64,000 nucleotides of DNA from JAGVSR01 sp963708775 (GTDB lineage: Bacteria > Pseudomonadota > Alphaproteobacteria > Rhizobiales > Hyphomicrobiaceae), in the NCBI GenBank assembly GCA_963708775.1, contig CAVPTI010000022.1, positions 55,172 to 119,171 of the forward strand, written 5' to 3'. The translations under genes were made by a program, and so were the position numbers. The stretch's first letter is position 1. Each line of letters starts with the position of its first letter. This document shows positions 46,688 to 55,804 of the stretch, piece by piece. The notes under the pieces were generated by a model. The model was not told the origin of the DNA. It worked only from the letters and a program-made list of their open reading frames with translations, and did not search any database.

Positions 46688-47729
46688 ATGGATCGTCGTG
46701 ACTTCCTAAGATCGACCGGTGGTCTCGCCGCACTGGCGACGGGCTGCGCGTCCGTTGCCGCGTCCGCCACCGCTGAAACGAACGTTCCATCCGGACCACA
46801 ACGCACCTACTCTTTTGCGTCTCCCTGGGTATTGCATCACGCGGGCTTCGCAGACGACGCACACCGTTTGGCGCGCCGCATCGAAGCCGCGACCGGTGGT
46901 GCACTCGCGCTCGATCTTCGCAGCGGTTCACGCGACCGCGCGGATTTCACGATGAAACCGGTGCAGTCTGACGTTCTGCTTCACCCAGCCTTCGCTTTCT
47001 TCGGCGGCCTTCCCGGAGATGATGTGCTCGCGCCGCGCGAACTCGATGCCTGGCTCGCAACCGGCGGGGGACAGGACTTGTGGGATAATCTCGCAGCGTC
47101 GCACGGCTTCAAGCCTCTGCTGGCTGGTCACACCGGTCCAGATCCCGTGCTCTGGTCGCGCTCACCCATCAGCAGATCGGTCGATCTTGCCGGACAGCGT
47201 GTCGTTGCCCGCGGCCTCGATGCCGAAGTCGTTCGTGCGCTGGGTGCTATCCCCATCATGGCTGATGAAACGGCACTCGAAGCAGCGCTGACGGCTCCCG
47301 ACACAACTGCCGTCGTTTGGGGAAGCCTCGTGCATGCCAGTGCATCAAATATTCCCACGCACTTCCCGCACGGTCTGTGTGGCGCGCTCGGGTCTGCCGG
47401 CGGGGCAATTGCGCTGGAAATCGATCTCGCAGTCTGGAACGACCTGACGGACGCACAGCAAACGGCCATCTCTGCCGCTGCCCACTCTGAATTCCTCGCG
47501 TCCATCGCCGATACTGAGGCAACCCGTGTGGCCGTTGACTCAAGCCATCGCGACACGCACGGGTGCGGTCATTGCTTTGCCGACACCCGAATTCACCGCC
47601 GCTGTTTCGCGCATCGCCGCTGCCGTCGTAGCGCACACCGCCGCGCACGATGCGGTCGCAGCAAGTATCGATCGCAGTTATTCGTCCTTCCGCCGCGCCA
47701 TCCGTAGCCCGGCCGACAACATCACTTGA
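46688..47729 (+). CDS. TRAP-type (DctP-like) substrate-binding protein, frame broken once
   Basis: About 346 residues when joined. Tat signal (MDRRDFLRSTGGLAALATG) and then a DctP-like fold: YSFASPWVLHHAGFADDAHR, QSDVLLHPAFAFFGGLPG, LWSRSPISRSVDLAGQRVV, with ADETALEAALTAPDTTAVVWG as the domain hinge region. Near 47530 the frame moves by one extra base (GTGTGGCCGTTG); the C-terminal helices then follow as PLTQAIATRTGAVIALPTPEF to TGA at 47729. No TRAP membrane subunits DctQ/DctM are adjacent, so it is an orphan binding protein. Ligand unknown. Confidence 0.78.
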
Positions 47730-47934
47730 AGCTATAGTGCGCGTGTGTCGCGATGTGTCGACAATGGTCGCCCTCCATCGCGCTCGTTCGTCGCAGCGCA
47801 ATTGATCACGCGGGGGCTTCTGGCGTTGATCCTTGCGGTTAACTGTCGCCCTGCTGCGCTTTTGCCTTTTTTGAACCGTGCTCGCATGGTCTTCCAGAAC
47901 CTGAAAATAAAAAACGAAAAGCTGGATTGATGAC

Positions 47935-48183
47935 ATGAGCGTTAAAATGATCATGGCCGCTGGTGCGCTGCTCGGTGCAGCCAGTCAGGTGGCCGCTGAA
48001 GAATTTCAGATGCCCGCGGAAGTAACGCCGGCCCTCCGCGCCGCATGCGAGACCGATGTTCGCCGTCTTTGCGTTCGGGAAAACCCGACGGTGTCGAAAG
48101 TGAAGTCTTGCGTGCGCCAGAACTTCATAAATCTCGGCCGCCGCTGCCAGATGCAGATCACGCTCGCCGGACTCAAGCCCTGA
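47935..48183 (+). CDS. Small secreted Cys-rich protein
   Basis: 82 residues with a signal peptide (MIMAAGALLGAASQVAA) and a mature part of about 60 residues with four Cys: ACETDVRRLCVREN, KVKSCVRQNFINLGRRCQM. The spacing C..LC..C..C recalls single cysteine-rich (GLG1-like) repeats. Two disulfides are likely in the periplasm. Function unknown. It is followed by a strong terminator, supporting that it is a real, independent gene. Confidence 0.75.
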   Translation: MSVKMIMAAGALLGAASQVAAEEFQMPAEVTPALRAACETDVRRLCVRENPTVSKVKSCVRQNFINLGRRCQMQITLAGLKP

Positions 48184-48219
48184 GGCACGCGGGCAGAGTC
48201 GGAAGCACCACCGAAAACA

Positions 48220-48250
48220 AAAACGCCGCCGGTCTTTCCGGCGGCGTTTT
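48220..48250 (+). terminator. Terminator after the Cys-rich protein gene
   Basis: AAAACGCCGCCGG (48220-48232) pairs perfectly over 13 bp with CCGGCGGCGTTTT (48238-48250) around TCTTT. It lies between convergent genes and can also serve sgaA. Confidence 0.9.
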
Positions 48251-48271
48251 GCGTCTCTTCAAGAGCGTTGG

Positions 48272-49474
48272 TTAGGCCGCAGCAGCCTTCACCGGTTTCA
48301 TGGCATCGGCGAGATACGACATCGCTGCATCGACGCCACCCTTCTTGTGCGGCACACCGGCGATCTCGAGCCCCATCTCGATGCCCGTCAACGCACCCAT
48401 AATCGTCAACTCGTTCGTGTCGCCGAGGTGGCCGATGCGGAAAGCCTTGCCCGCGAGCTTGTTCAGGCCCGTGCCGAGCGACATGTTGAATGTATCGAGT
48501 ACGACCTTGCGGAACTGATCGGCGTTATAGCCCTCCGGCATCAGCACGGTCGTGACCGCGGGCGAATAGTACTTCGCCTCGCGGCAGTTCAATTCCAGCC
48601 CCCATGCGCGCACCGCGCGGCGCGAAGCTTCCGCCAGACGCTCATGCCGGTCGAAGACGTTTTGCAGACCTTCCTCGTTAATCAGTTCAATCGCCTCCTG
48701 CAGACCGTAAAGCAGGCTCGTGGCCGGCGTGTACGGGAAGAAGCCGGCCTCGTTCATCGCCAGCATGTCGTCCCAATTGAAATAGGAGCGGTTCAGCTTC
48801 GCGGTCTTCATCGCCGCGATCGCCTTGTCGCTGACGGCCGTGAACGATAGACCCGGCGGCAGCATCAGTCCCTTCTGCGAACCGGCCACCGTCACATCGA
48901 TATTCCACTCGTCATGGCGCAGGTCGGCGGCAGCAAGCCCCGAGATGGTGTCCGCCATGTACAGCGCCGGGTGTCCGGCCGCGTCGATCGCCTTGCGCAC
49001 TTCATCAAGGCGCGTGCAGCAGCCGGTCGACGTTTCGTTGTGAACGACGCAAACCGCCTTGATCGAATGGCTCTTATCGGCGCGCAACTTGGCTTCGATC
49101 TGGTTCGCATCGACGGCAATACGCCAGTCGGTGGCGATCACATCTGCAACCAGCCCAAGCCGGTCCGCCATCTGCTTCCACAGCACAGCGAACTGGCCCG
49201 TCTCGACCATCAGCACCTTGTCGCCCGGCGACAGCGTGTTGCACAGGGCGGCCTCCCAAGCACCTGTCCCGGACGCAGGATAGATGATGACGGGGTTCTT
49301 GGTCTTGAACAGACCCTTCACGCCTGCGAGCACCGATTTGCCGAGCCGTTGAAAATCAGGCCCGCGATGATCGAGGATCTGCCGCGACATCGCCTGCAAG
49401 ACGCGTTCAGGCACCGGCGTCGGTCCGGGGATCTGGAGAAAATGGCGGCCGGGGCGGCGGGGCTCTTTCGACAT
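48272..49474 (-). CDS. sgaA: Serine-glyoxylate aminotransferase
   Basis: 400-residue class V PLP aminotransferase that transfers the amino group of serine to glyoxylate, giving hydroxypyruvate and glycine, a key step of the serine cycle in methylotrophs. Landmarks are HFLQIPGPTPVPERVL, YPASGTGAWEAAL, the CVVHNETSTGC segment, the PLP lysine in VTVAGSQKGLMLPPG, and FRIGHLGDTNE at the C-terminus. It fits the SgaA/AGXT group in length. No other serine-cycle genes are in the window except the linked pathway gene meaA at the left end. Confidence 0.93.
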   Translation of the reverse strand: MSKEPRRPGRHFLQIPGPTPVPERVLQAMSRQILDHRGPDFQRLGKSVLAGVKGLFKTKNPVIIYPASGTGAWEAALCNTLSPGDKVLMVETGQFAVLWKQMADRLGLVADVIATDWRIAVDANQIEAKLRADKSHSIKAVCVVHNETSTGCCTRLDEVRKAIDAAGHPALYMADTISGLAAADLRHDEWNIDVTVAGSQKGLMLPPGLSFTAVSDKAIAAMKTAKLNRSYFNWDDMLAMNEAGFFPYTPATSLLYGLQEAIELINEEGLQNVFDRHERLAEASRRAVRAWGLELNCREAKYYSPAVTTVLMPEGYNADQFRKVVLDTFNMSLGTGLNKLAGKAFRIGHLGDTNELTIMGALTGIEMGLEIAGVPHKKGGVDAAMSYLADAMKPVKAAAA

Positions 49475-49770
49475 AGCGCGTCCTTAGAAAACAGGTGCCG
49501 GGAAACGTCTTAGCGGTCGCGCCCGTCGCGGGCTGCCGATCGCAGGATCGGCAGGGCACGGGCTATCCGCTGAACGATTAATCCCTCTTGCTCAACAGTC
49601 GGGCAGCTATAGGAAGTGACACGGAAGGCCGTCAAGTGACTGATAGGCCAACGCGGTCGGCCAAACGTCGCGTTACGCGACAAGTCAATCCGGCGAAAGT
49701 TTCCGCACAGGAATGAGTTGGCGTGTCAGGGCGTGAATGCGCAAACTGAAGCATGAAATCGGGGGCTGCG

Positions 49771-51054
49771 ATGAATGATTTTCACCGACTGACCGCCTGC
49801 GAAATGCATGCGGAAATAATCTCCCGCCGGCTGTCCAGCGTCGACTTGGTGAATGACTGTCTGCGCCGCATCGGGCTCCGCGAGCCCGTCATCGGGGCCT
49901 GGGCTCACATCGAGCCCGGCTTCGCGCTTGCTCAAGCTGAAGCAGCCGATACCGCCCGCGCCGCCGGTAAACCGCTCGGTCCGCTGCATGGCATCCCCGT
50001 CGGCATCAAAGACATCATCGACACCGCCGGCCTGCCCACAGAATGCGGCACGCCGGCGTTTGCCGGTCGGCGCCCAACCGTGGATGCCGAGATCGTGCAG
50101 CGCCTGAAAGCCGCCGGCGCGATCATCCTCGGCAAGACCGTCACCACAGAACTCGCCTTCTACGGCCCCGGCAGAACCCGCAATCCGCGTGACCCGCAAC
50201 GCACGCCCGGTGGGTCATCGTCCGGCTCGGCCGCAGCCGTCGCCGATTTCCATGTGCCCCTCGCGATCGGCTCGCAAACCGCAGGCTCCATCCTGCGGCC
50301 CGCCTCCTACTGCGGCGTGATGGGGTTCAAGCCCACCTTCGGCGCAATCCCACTTGACGGCGTTATCGCTCAATCGCCGCCGCTCGACACACTGGGCAGC
50401 TATGCCCGCTCCGCCGCCGATCTCGCGCTCATCACGGCCGTGCTCTCGGGCCAACCGTGCGATCCACCCACGCTGCCCAATCGCCCGCTCCGCCTCGCAT
50501 TCGTCAAAACGCCCGCGTGGCCCCAAGGCGACGAAGCCATGCGCAGCGCCTTCCAGCGCCTCGCCGCAGAAAACAGCGCGATCATTCACGAAGTCCCGCT
50601 GCCGTCGGCATTCGACGATACCGGTGGCCTGCAACGCGCAGTTCAGTTCCACGACATCGCTGCAAACTACGGCCCCATCGTCGCTAAACACGCCGATGTC
50701 ATGTCAGACAAACTGAAGGAAGTGATCGCCGAAGGCCGCTCGGTCACTGACGCTGAATACCGAAATGCTCGCGACCGTCGCGAACCGCTCTACGGCGCCA
50801 TCGAACCCATCTTCGCCGCCTACGACGCGATTTTGACACCCTCCGCGCAAGGCATCGCGCCGCTTGGCCTCTCAAGCACGGGCTCGCCGATGTTCAACTT
50901 CCTCTGGACCTATCTCGGCGTGCCGGCGATCAGCGTGCCTTTGCTGACGGTTGATGGCCTTCCGCTCGGCGTCCAACTCGTCGGCCGCCGCGATGGCGAC
51001 GCACACCTTCTTGCCGTCGCGGATGCCGCTATGAAGTCATTTGCGCCACATTGA
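49771..51054 (+). CDS. Amidase (amidase-signature family)
   Basis: 427 residues, cytoplasmic. The Ser-cisSer-Lys triad is visible: Lys in GIPVGIKDIIDTAG, cis-Ser in GGSSSGSAAAV and the nucleophile in GSQTAGSILRPAS. The substrate could be any carboxylic amide; it is too short and lacks the partners of GatA. Start MNDFHRLTA at 49771 is preferred to 49753. Confidence 0.9.
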   Translation: MNDFHRLTACEMHAEIISRRLSSVDLVNDCLRRIGLREPVIGAWAHIEPGFALAQAEAADTARAAGKPLGPLHGIPVGIKDIIDTAGLPTECGTPAFAGRRPTVDAEIVQRLKAAGAIILGKTVTTELAFYGPGRTRNPRDPQRTPGGSSSGSAAAVADFHVPLAIGSQTAGSILRPASYCGVMGFKPTFGAIPLDGVIAQSPPLDTLGSYARSAADLALITAVLSGQPCDPPTLPNRPLRLAFVKTPAWPQGDEAMRSAFQRLAAENSAIIHEVPLPSAFDDTGGLQRAVQFHDIAANYGPIVAKHADVMSDKLKEVIAEGRSVTDAEYRNARDRREPLYGAIEPIFAAYDAILTPSAQGIAPLGLSSTGSPMFNFLWTYLGVPAISVPLLTVDGLPLGVQLVGRRDGDAHLLAVADAAMKSFAPH

Positions 51055-51099
51055 CGATAACGCCGAGCACATCCGGCAGCAGAGTTTGCACGGGTTGGC

Positions 51100-51876
51100 T
51101 TACGCGAGGCCCACGACGTCGCCCACCCGCAGCCGACCCGCCGTTTTCACGCGCGCATAAACGCCCATGTCGCTATGCCCCCGGTTGCGCAACAGGATCG
51201 CCGGAATGTCGATGTCCCGCCGGCCGCTCGACGGATCCACGTTCGTCGCCGCACACCGTTGGGTGCGCTCGATCACGTCAAACTCGATCTCACCGATCTT
51301 CACTGTCTTCCCCACCCAGTCGAATTCCGACCAAGCCGGCGCTCCGGTCACGATCAGGTTCGGCCGGAACCGGATCGGATCGAGCGGCTGCGCAACGATG
51401 CGCTCCAGGTCTGCCACGCTCGCGAGACTGACGATGTGGACGCACGTCTCCGTCGAATCCGACAGAACGTGCCCCTGCGCATGCACAACCTTCGGCGGCC
51501 CCTTCACACTGTCCTTCATGTACTCGGCAAAAAACTGGGCGATGATCGCCCGGCCCGCAGGCGTCGCCAGCGACCCGCGCGCGACCTGACCACCGTCGCG
51601 GCTGATCGTCAGCGTCTGCGTCTCCGGCTCGAATGTGCTTGTCACGGTGGCGAGATCCGCATGCCGCATCAGCGTCAGAAAGCTGATTTTGGGCACGTGC
51701 GTCGGCTTCAGCGGATCAAAGCGACCCGGCCCATTCTCGATTGCAAAGGCCCGATCCCAAGGCAGCGGCTCACCCGGTTTCAGGTCCACGCAGTCCATGG
51801 CTTGTGCGGAAAGCCCCTTAACGGGGTAGCGATAGATGGCACCCAGCGAAACGCCGGGCAAAGTCGTTACGGTCAA
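51100..51876 (-). CDS. MOSC-domain protein
   Basis: 258 residues with an N-terminal beta-barrel (LGAIYRYPVKGLSAQAMDCV) and a C-terminal MOSC domain: RFRPNLIVTGAPAWSEFDW and the conserved sulfur-carrier cysteine in RTQRCAATNVDPSSG, then RGHSDMGVYARV. MOSC proteins bind molybdenum cofactor and act as sulfur carriers or N-hydroxylated-base reductases. Its partner is unknown; moeA is 39 kb away. Confidence 0.9.
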   Translation of the reverse strand: MTVTTLPGVSLGAIYRYPVKGLSAQAMDCVDLKPGEPLPWDRAFAIENGPGRFDPLKPTHVPKISFLTLMRHADLATVTSTFEPETQTLTISRDGGQVARGSLATPAGRAIIAQFFAEYMKDSVKGPPKVVHAQGHVLSDSTETCVHIVSLASVADLERIVAQPLDPIRFRPNLIVTGAPAWSEFDWVGKTVKIGEIEFDVIERTQRCAATNVDPSSGRRDIDIPAILLRNRGHSDMGVYARVKTAGRLRVGDVVGLA

Positions 51877-52125
51877 GGCAGGTATTCCGTCGCTTCGATG
51901 TGGCTCTGCACCAAGCTAGCAGAACCGCAGCGTCGCGATGGCGGGAAATAATTCTGCTCCACATCGCGTCCTCGCCGACCGCCCCCTTTTCCCGGCACAG
52001 ATCTTTCCCATATCCGACGAGCACACGACGTAGAGCCTTCGGGTCTGCGCTGGATGCGGATACAATAAGAGCGGCGTCGACCACGGGCCTTCGGGACGGG
52101 GAGACGCGCGAGAAAGGTTTGACCT

Positions 52126-54723
52126 ATGAATTTTGATCGCTACACCGATCGCGCCAAAGGTTTTGTCCAGTCGGCGCAGAGCCTTGCCCTTCGCGAAGGC
52201 CACCAGCAGTTCGCCCCTGATCACCTTCTGAAAGTCCTCCTCGATGACGAGGAAGGCCTAGCCGCCGGTCTCATCGATCGTTCGGGTGGCCGCTCGCGCG
52301 AAGCGCTGGCAGCCGTCGAGCGTGCGCTCGCCAAACGCCCAAAAGTCTCGGGTGGCGGCGCCGGTCAGCTTTACATGGCGCAGGAACTGGCCCGCGTGTT
52401 CGACGCGGCCGAGAAGGTGGCTGAAAAAGCCGGCGACAAGTTCGTCACCGCCGAACGCCTCCTGCTGGCCTTGGCTCTGGAAAAAGGCACCGACACGGCG
52501 AAGATTCTCGCCGACGCCGGTGTCACGCCGCAGGGCCTCAACACCGCAATCAACGACATTCGCAAGGGCCGCACCGCCGACAGCGCGTCCGCCGAACAGG
52601 CCTATGACGCCCTGAAGCGCTATGCCCGCGACCTGACTGAAGCGGCCGCCTTAGGCAAGCTCGATCCCGTGATCGGGCGCGACGAGGAAATCCGCCGCAC
52701 GATCCAGGTCCTCTCGCGGCGCACGAAGAACAATCCCGTCCTAATCGGTGAACCGGGCGTCGGCAAGACGGCGATCGCGGAAGGCCTTGCCCTGCGCATC
52801 GTCAAGGGCGACGTGCCCGAAAGCCTGAAGGACAAGAAGCTGCTCGCACTCGACATGGGCTCCCTGATCGCCGGCGCGAAATACCGCGGCGAGTTCGAGG
52901 AGCGCTTGAAGAGCGTGCTGTCAGAGGTTCAGTCCGAAGAAGGCCGCATCATCCTCTTCATCGACGAACTGCACACCATCGTGGGAGCGGGCAAGTCCGA
53001 AGGCGCGATGGATGCAGGCAACCTCTTGAAGCCCGCGCTCGCCCGCGGCGAACTCCATTGCGTCGGCGCAACCACGCTCGATGAATACCGCAAGCACATC
53101 GAGAAGGACGCTGCGCTTGCTCGCCGCTTTCAGCCCATCTTCGTCAACGAGCCGACGGTCGAGGACACCATCTCGATCCTCCGCGGCTTGAAGGAGAAGT
53201 ATGAGCTGCACCACGGTGTTCGCATCACCGACAGCGCACTCGTCGCTGCGGCCACCTTGTCGAACCGCTACATCACCGATCGCTTCCTCCCCGACAAGGC
53301 CATCGACCTTGTCGACGAAGCCTCCTCGCGCCTGCGCATGCAGGTGGATTCGAAGCCCGAGGAACTCGACGCCATCGACCGCGATCTCATGCAGTTGATG
53401 ATCGAGCGTGAGGCGCTTCGCAAGGAGACCGATCAGGCGTCCAAGGATCGCCTTGCCAAACTCGAAGGCGAGATCGCAAATCTCGAAGAGCAGTCGCAGG
53501 CGATGACCGCGCGCTGGGAGGCTGAAAAGCAGAAGCTCGGGTCCGCCCAGAAGGTGAAGGAAGAACTCGATGCCGCCCGCAATGAACTCGAACTGGCACA
53601 GCGCAAGGGCAACCTCGCGCGCGCCGGCGAGCTGACCTATGGCGTCATTCCTGACCTTGAGCGCAAGCTAGCCTCCATCGAGACCAACGACGGCAAAGGC
53701 GCCATGGTCGAAGAAGCCGTCGGCCCCGATCAGATCGCGGCTATCGTCTCGCGCTGGACCGGCGTACCCGTCGACAAGATGCTTGAAGGCGAGCGCGACA
53801 AGCTTCTCAAGATGGAAGATGCGCTGGGCAAGCGTGTCGTCGGCCAGAAGGAAGCCGTCATTGCCGTTTCGACGGCGGTGCGTCGCGCCCGTGCGGGCCT
53901 GCAGGACCCGAACCGCCCCATCGGCTCGTTCATGTTCCTAGGCCCTACAGGCGTCGGCAAGACCGAGCTGACGAAGGCGCTCGCCGCCTACCTCTTCGAT
54001 GACGACACGGCGATGCAGCGCATCGACATGTCCGAATACATGGAGAAGCACTCGGTCGCCCGTTTGATCGGCGCACCCCCGGGCTACGTCGGCTATGAGG
54101 AAGGCGGCGCGCTCACCGAAGCCGTCCGCCGCCGGCCGTATCAGGTCATCCTTTTCGACGAAATCGAGAAGGCGCATCCGGACGTGTTCAACATCCTCCT
54201 GCAGGTGCTCGACGATGGGCGCCTGACGGACGGCCAGGGCCGCACGGTCGACTTCAAGAATACGCTCATCATTCTCACGTCGAACATCGGCGCTCAGTAT
54301 CTCGTCGAACAGAAGGAAGGCGAGGATACCGAAGCCGTGCGCGACGAGGTGATGGCCGAAGTGCGCTCCCGCTTCCGGCCGGAGTTCTTGAACCGTCTCG
54401 ACGAGATCATCCTGTTCCACCGCCTGCAGCGGTCGGATATGGGCCAGATCGTCGATATCCAGATGGGCCGCCTGCAAAAGCTCGTGGACGATCGCAACAT
54501 CACGATCGAGCTGGACGATGCCGCCCGCACCTGGCTCGCTAACCGCGGCTACGATCCGGCCTACGGTGCGCGCCCCCTGAAGCGCGTCATCCAGAAACAG
54601 GTCCAGGACCCGCTCGCCGAGCAGATCCTGGCCGGCGGCGTCAAAGACGGCGACACTGTCAAAGTCTCCGTCCGCGACGGCGCCATCACCATCAACGGCT
54701 GGCCCGTCAAGGCAGCGGCGTAA
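52126..54723 (+). CDS. clpB: ATP-dependent disaggregase ClpB
   Basis: 865-residue hexameric chaperone that works with DnaK to rescue aggregated proteins. N-domain (DRAKGFVQSAQSLALREGHQ), NBD1 with GEPGVGKTAIAEG and LFIDELHTIVGAG, the coiled-coil middle domain at about 410-530 (EREALRKETDQASKDRLAK), NBD2 with GPTGVGKTELTKAL and ILFDEIEKAHPDVF, sensor-2 GYDPAYGARPLKRVI. All motifs are intact and the frame is unbroken. No convincing heat-shock sigma promoter could be picked out upstream by eye. Confidence 0.97.
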   Translation: MNFDRYTDRAKGFVQSAQSLALREGHQQFAPDHLLKVLLDDEEGLAAGLIDRSGGRSREALAAVERALAKRPKVSGGGAGQLYMAQELARVFDAAEKVAEKAGDKFVTAERLLLALALEKGTDTAKILADAGVTPQGLNTAINDIRKGRTADSASAEQAYDALKRYARDLTEAAALGKLDPVIGRDEEIRRTIQVLSRRTKNNPVLIGEPGVGKTAIAEGLALRIVKGDVPESLKDKKLLALDMGSLIAGAKYRGEFEERLKSVLSEVQSEEGRIILFIDELHTIVGAGKSEGAMDAGNLLKPALARGELHCVGATTLDEYRKHIEKDAALARRFQPIFVNEPTVEDTISILRGLKEKYELHHGVRITDSALVAAATLSNRYITDRFLPDKAIDLVDEASSRLRMQVDSKPEELDAIDRDLMQLMIEREALRKETDQASKDRLAKLEGEIANLEEQSQAMTARWEAEKQKLGSAQKVKEELDAARNELELAQRKGNLARAGELTYGVIPDLERKLASIETNDGKGAMVEEAVGPDQIAAIVSRWTGVPVDKMLEGERDKLLKMEDALGKRVVGQKEAVIAVSTAVRRARAGLQDPNRPIGSFMFLGPTGVGKTELTKALAAYLFDDDTAMQRIDMSEYMEKHSVARLIGAPPGYVGYEEGGALTEAVRRRPYQVILFDEIEKAHPDVFNILLQVLDDGRLTDGQGRTVDFKNTLIILTSNIGAQYLVEQKEGEDTEAVRDEVMAEVRSRFRPEFLNRLDEIILFHRLQRSDMGQIVDIQMGRLQKLVDDRNITIELDDAARTWLANRGYDPAYGARPLKRVIQKQVQDPLAEQILAGGVKDGDTVKVSVRDGAITINGWPVKAAA

Positions 54724-54790
54724 CGGGCCACTCCTCTCCTTATCGAAGAGGATGAGAGAGGAGACCCCACCGCCCTCGCCCACGCACAAA

Positions 54791-54820
54791 CGTCATCCCG
54801 GGCCTCGTGCCCGGGACCCA
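54791..54820. repeat. REP-like palindrome CGTCATCCCGGG type
   Basis: CGTCATCCCGGG-CCTCGTG-CCCGGGACCCA forms a 7-bp hairpin (TCCCGGG/CCCGGGA) and has the sequence style of widespread extragenic palindromes in alphaproteobacteria. First of three palindromes in the gene-free stretch 54724-55134. Confidence 0.65.
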
Positions 54821-54951
54821 TCGCTCGCACGTGTTGGCGTGCGCTTTTGGCACCTCGTCTGCAAAGCAGCGAAATGTCAGCCCTTCTTCGGCAACGTCGC
54901 TCGTAACTGGTGTGCCTCTCCCGTGCGAATGCCGCCCCTCACCCTAACTCT

Positions 54952-54973
54952 CTCCCCGTAAAGAACGGGGGAG
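54952..54973. repeat. REP-like palindrome CTCTCCCCGT type
   Basis: CTCCCCGT-AAAGA-ACGGGG(G)AG hairpin preceded by CCTCACCCTAACTCT, matching the common CCCTCACCCTAACCCTCTCCCC style of dispersed repeat. One extra G interrupts perfect pairing. Confidence 0.6.
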
Positions 54974-55000
54974 GGGAGTGCTGCCCCCCACCCCACCAAA

Positions 55001-55030
55001 CGTCATCCCCGCGAAGGCGGGGATCCGGCA
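55001..55030. repeat. REP-like palindrome CGTCATCCCCGCGAAGGCGGGGAT type
   Basis: ATCCCCGC-GAAG-GCGGGGAT is a perfect 8-bp hairpin within CGTCATCC...CCGG, another widely dispersed proteobacterial repeat type. Shares the CGTCATCCC head with the element 210 bases upstream. Confidence 0.7.
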
Positions 55031-55134
55031 AGCTTCCGCAAATGCGTTGCCCTCGCCAGCCCCTCGTTTGCTCTTCCTTCAGATCAGTAACCGTAAGCTG
55101 GTTGATCGAATGACACGCACAGCGAGCCATTGCG

Positions 55135-55483
55135 ATGACAGCCCATACGCGTCCCCTGTTCACAGCTGACTGGCCCCGATATGCAGTAGCGGCGCACATT
55201 TTATTCTGGGCGACTTCGGCGCTGCTTTCTCTGCGCGGTTCTCGCGGCTTGCGCTAAGGTCTTCTCTTTCGGCCCCGCGGCCATCCTTTTTCTCGCGTGG
55301 GTCCTCAGTGGCTCGATCCTCGGTGCGTCGGCAGCGTGCTCCGGCAAGCTCTATAACGGCGATCGGCTCTTCTCCCGCAAGCCCATCACTGGATGGCCGG
55401 CCCGTATCGCAGGCACGGTGGCTCTGCTGTCCACGTCGATCCTGCTCATGTTTGCCTACGGGCTGACTCAGATCGCCCACTGA
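55135..55483 (+). CDS. Possible small membrane protein, frame broken once
   Basis: From ATG 55135, MTAHTRPLFTADWPRYAVAAH and HILFWATSALLS form a first hydrophobic segment; near 55215-55235 the hydrophobic reading moves one frame over (CAVLAACAKVFSFGPAAILFL) and continues with FSRKPITGWPARIAGTVALLS and a last span to TGA 55481-55483. Joined, it gives about 115 residues with three spans. Hydrophobic continuity across the break is the only evidence. Function unknown. Confidence 0.45.
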
Positions 55484-55496
55484 CTCACCCCACCCC

Positions 55497-55709
55497 TCAC
55501 TTCACCTTCCGCAACGCCCCCGCCTTGTGCGCCGCCCGCTTGCCCGTCTTCTCGCTCTCCACGATGACCTGCGGCTTCTCCTTGCTCGCCGCTACCGTGT
55601 GACTTTTAATCTTCGTCCGAGACGTCTGTTTCTTGACGACCGTGCCCGTCGTCTCACCCTGGCTCGTGCCCCACTTGACCCGGTCGCCGGTCTTCAAGTC
55701 CTTCGCCAT
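55497..55709 (-). CDS. DUF2945 (HVA1/Tudor-like) small protein
   Basis: 70 residues matching the family closely: MAKDLKTGDRVKWGTSQGET, TGTVVKKQTSRTKIKSHTVAAS and KTGKRAAHKAGALRKVK. A small SH3/Tudor-like beta-barrel, basic and cytoplasmic, often linked to stress regulons. Role unproven. Confidence 0.87.
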   Translation of the reverse strand: MAKDLKTGDRVKWGTSQGETTGTVVKKQTSRTKIKSHTVAASKEKPQVIVESEKTGKRAAHKAGALRKVK

Positions 55710-55804
55710 CGCGCGCTCCTCTTTCTGAGCCGAGCAAACGAAGCACCCCGAGACGAGTTCCCGATGGCATGCGATCAGCGATGAATCGCGGAAAGTTCGG
55801 ACAG

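Noticed and set aside
51960..52020. Heat-shock sigma promoter of clpB (CCCATAT at 52007)
   Set aside because: The -10-like element is present but no CTTG-type -35 element lies at the right distance, so it is not annotated.
55160..55480. 106-codon minus-strand reading frame
   Set aside because: It is Arg/Glu/Ala-rich with no recognisable pattern and lies antisense to a hydrophobic plus-strand reading that looks more like a real membrane protein.
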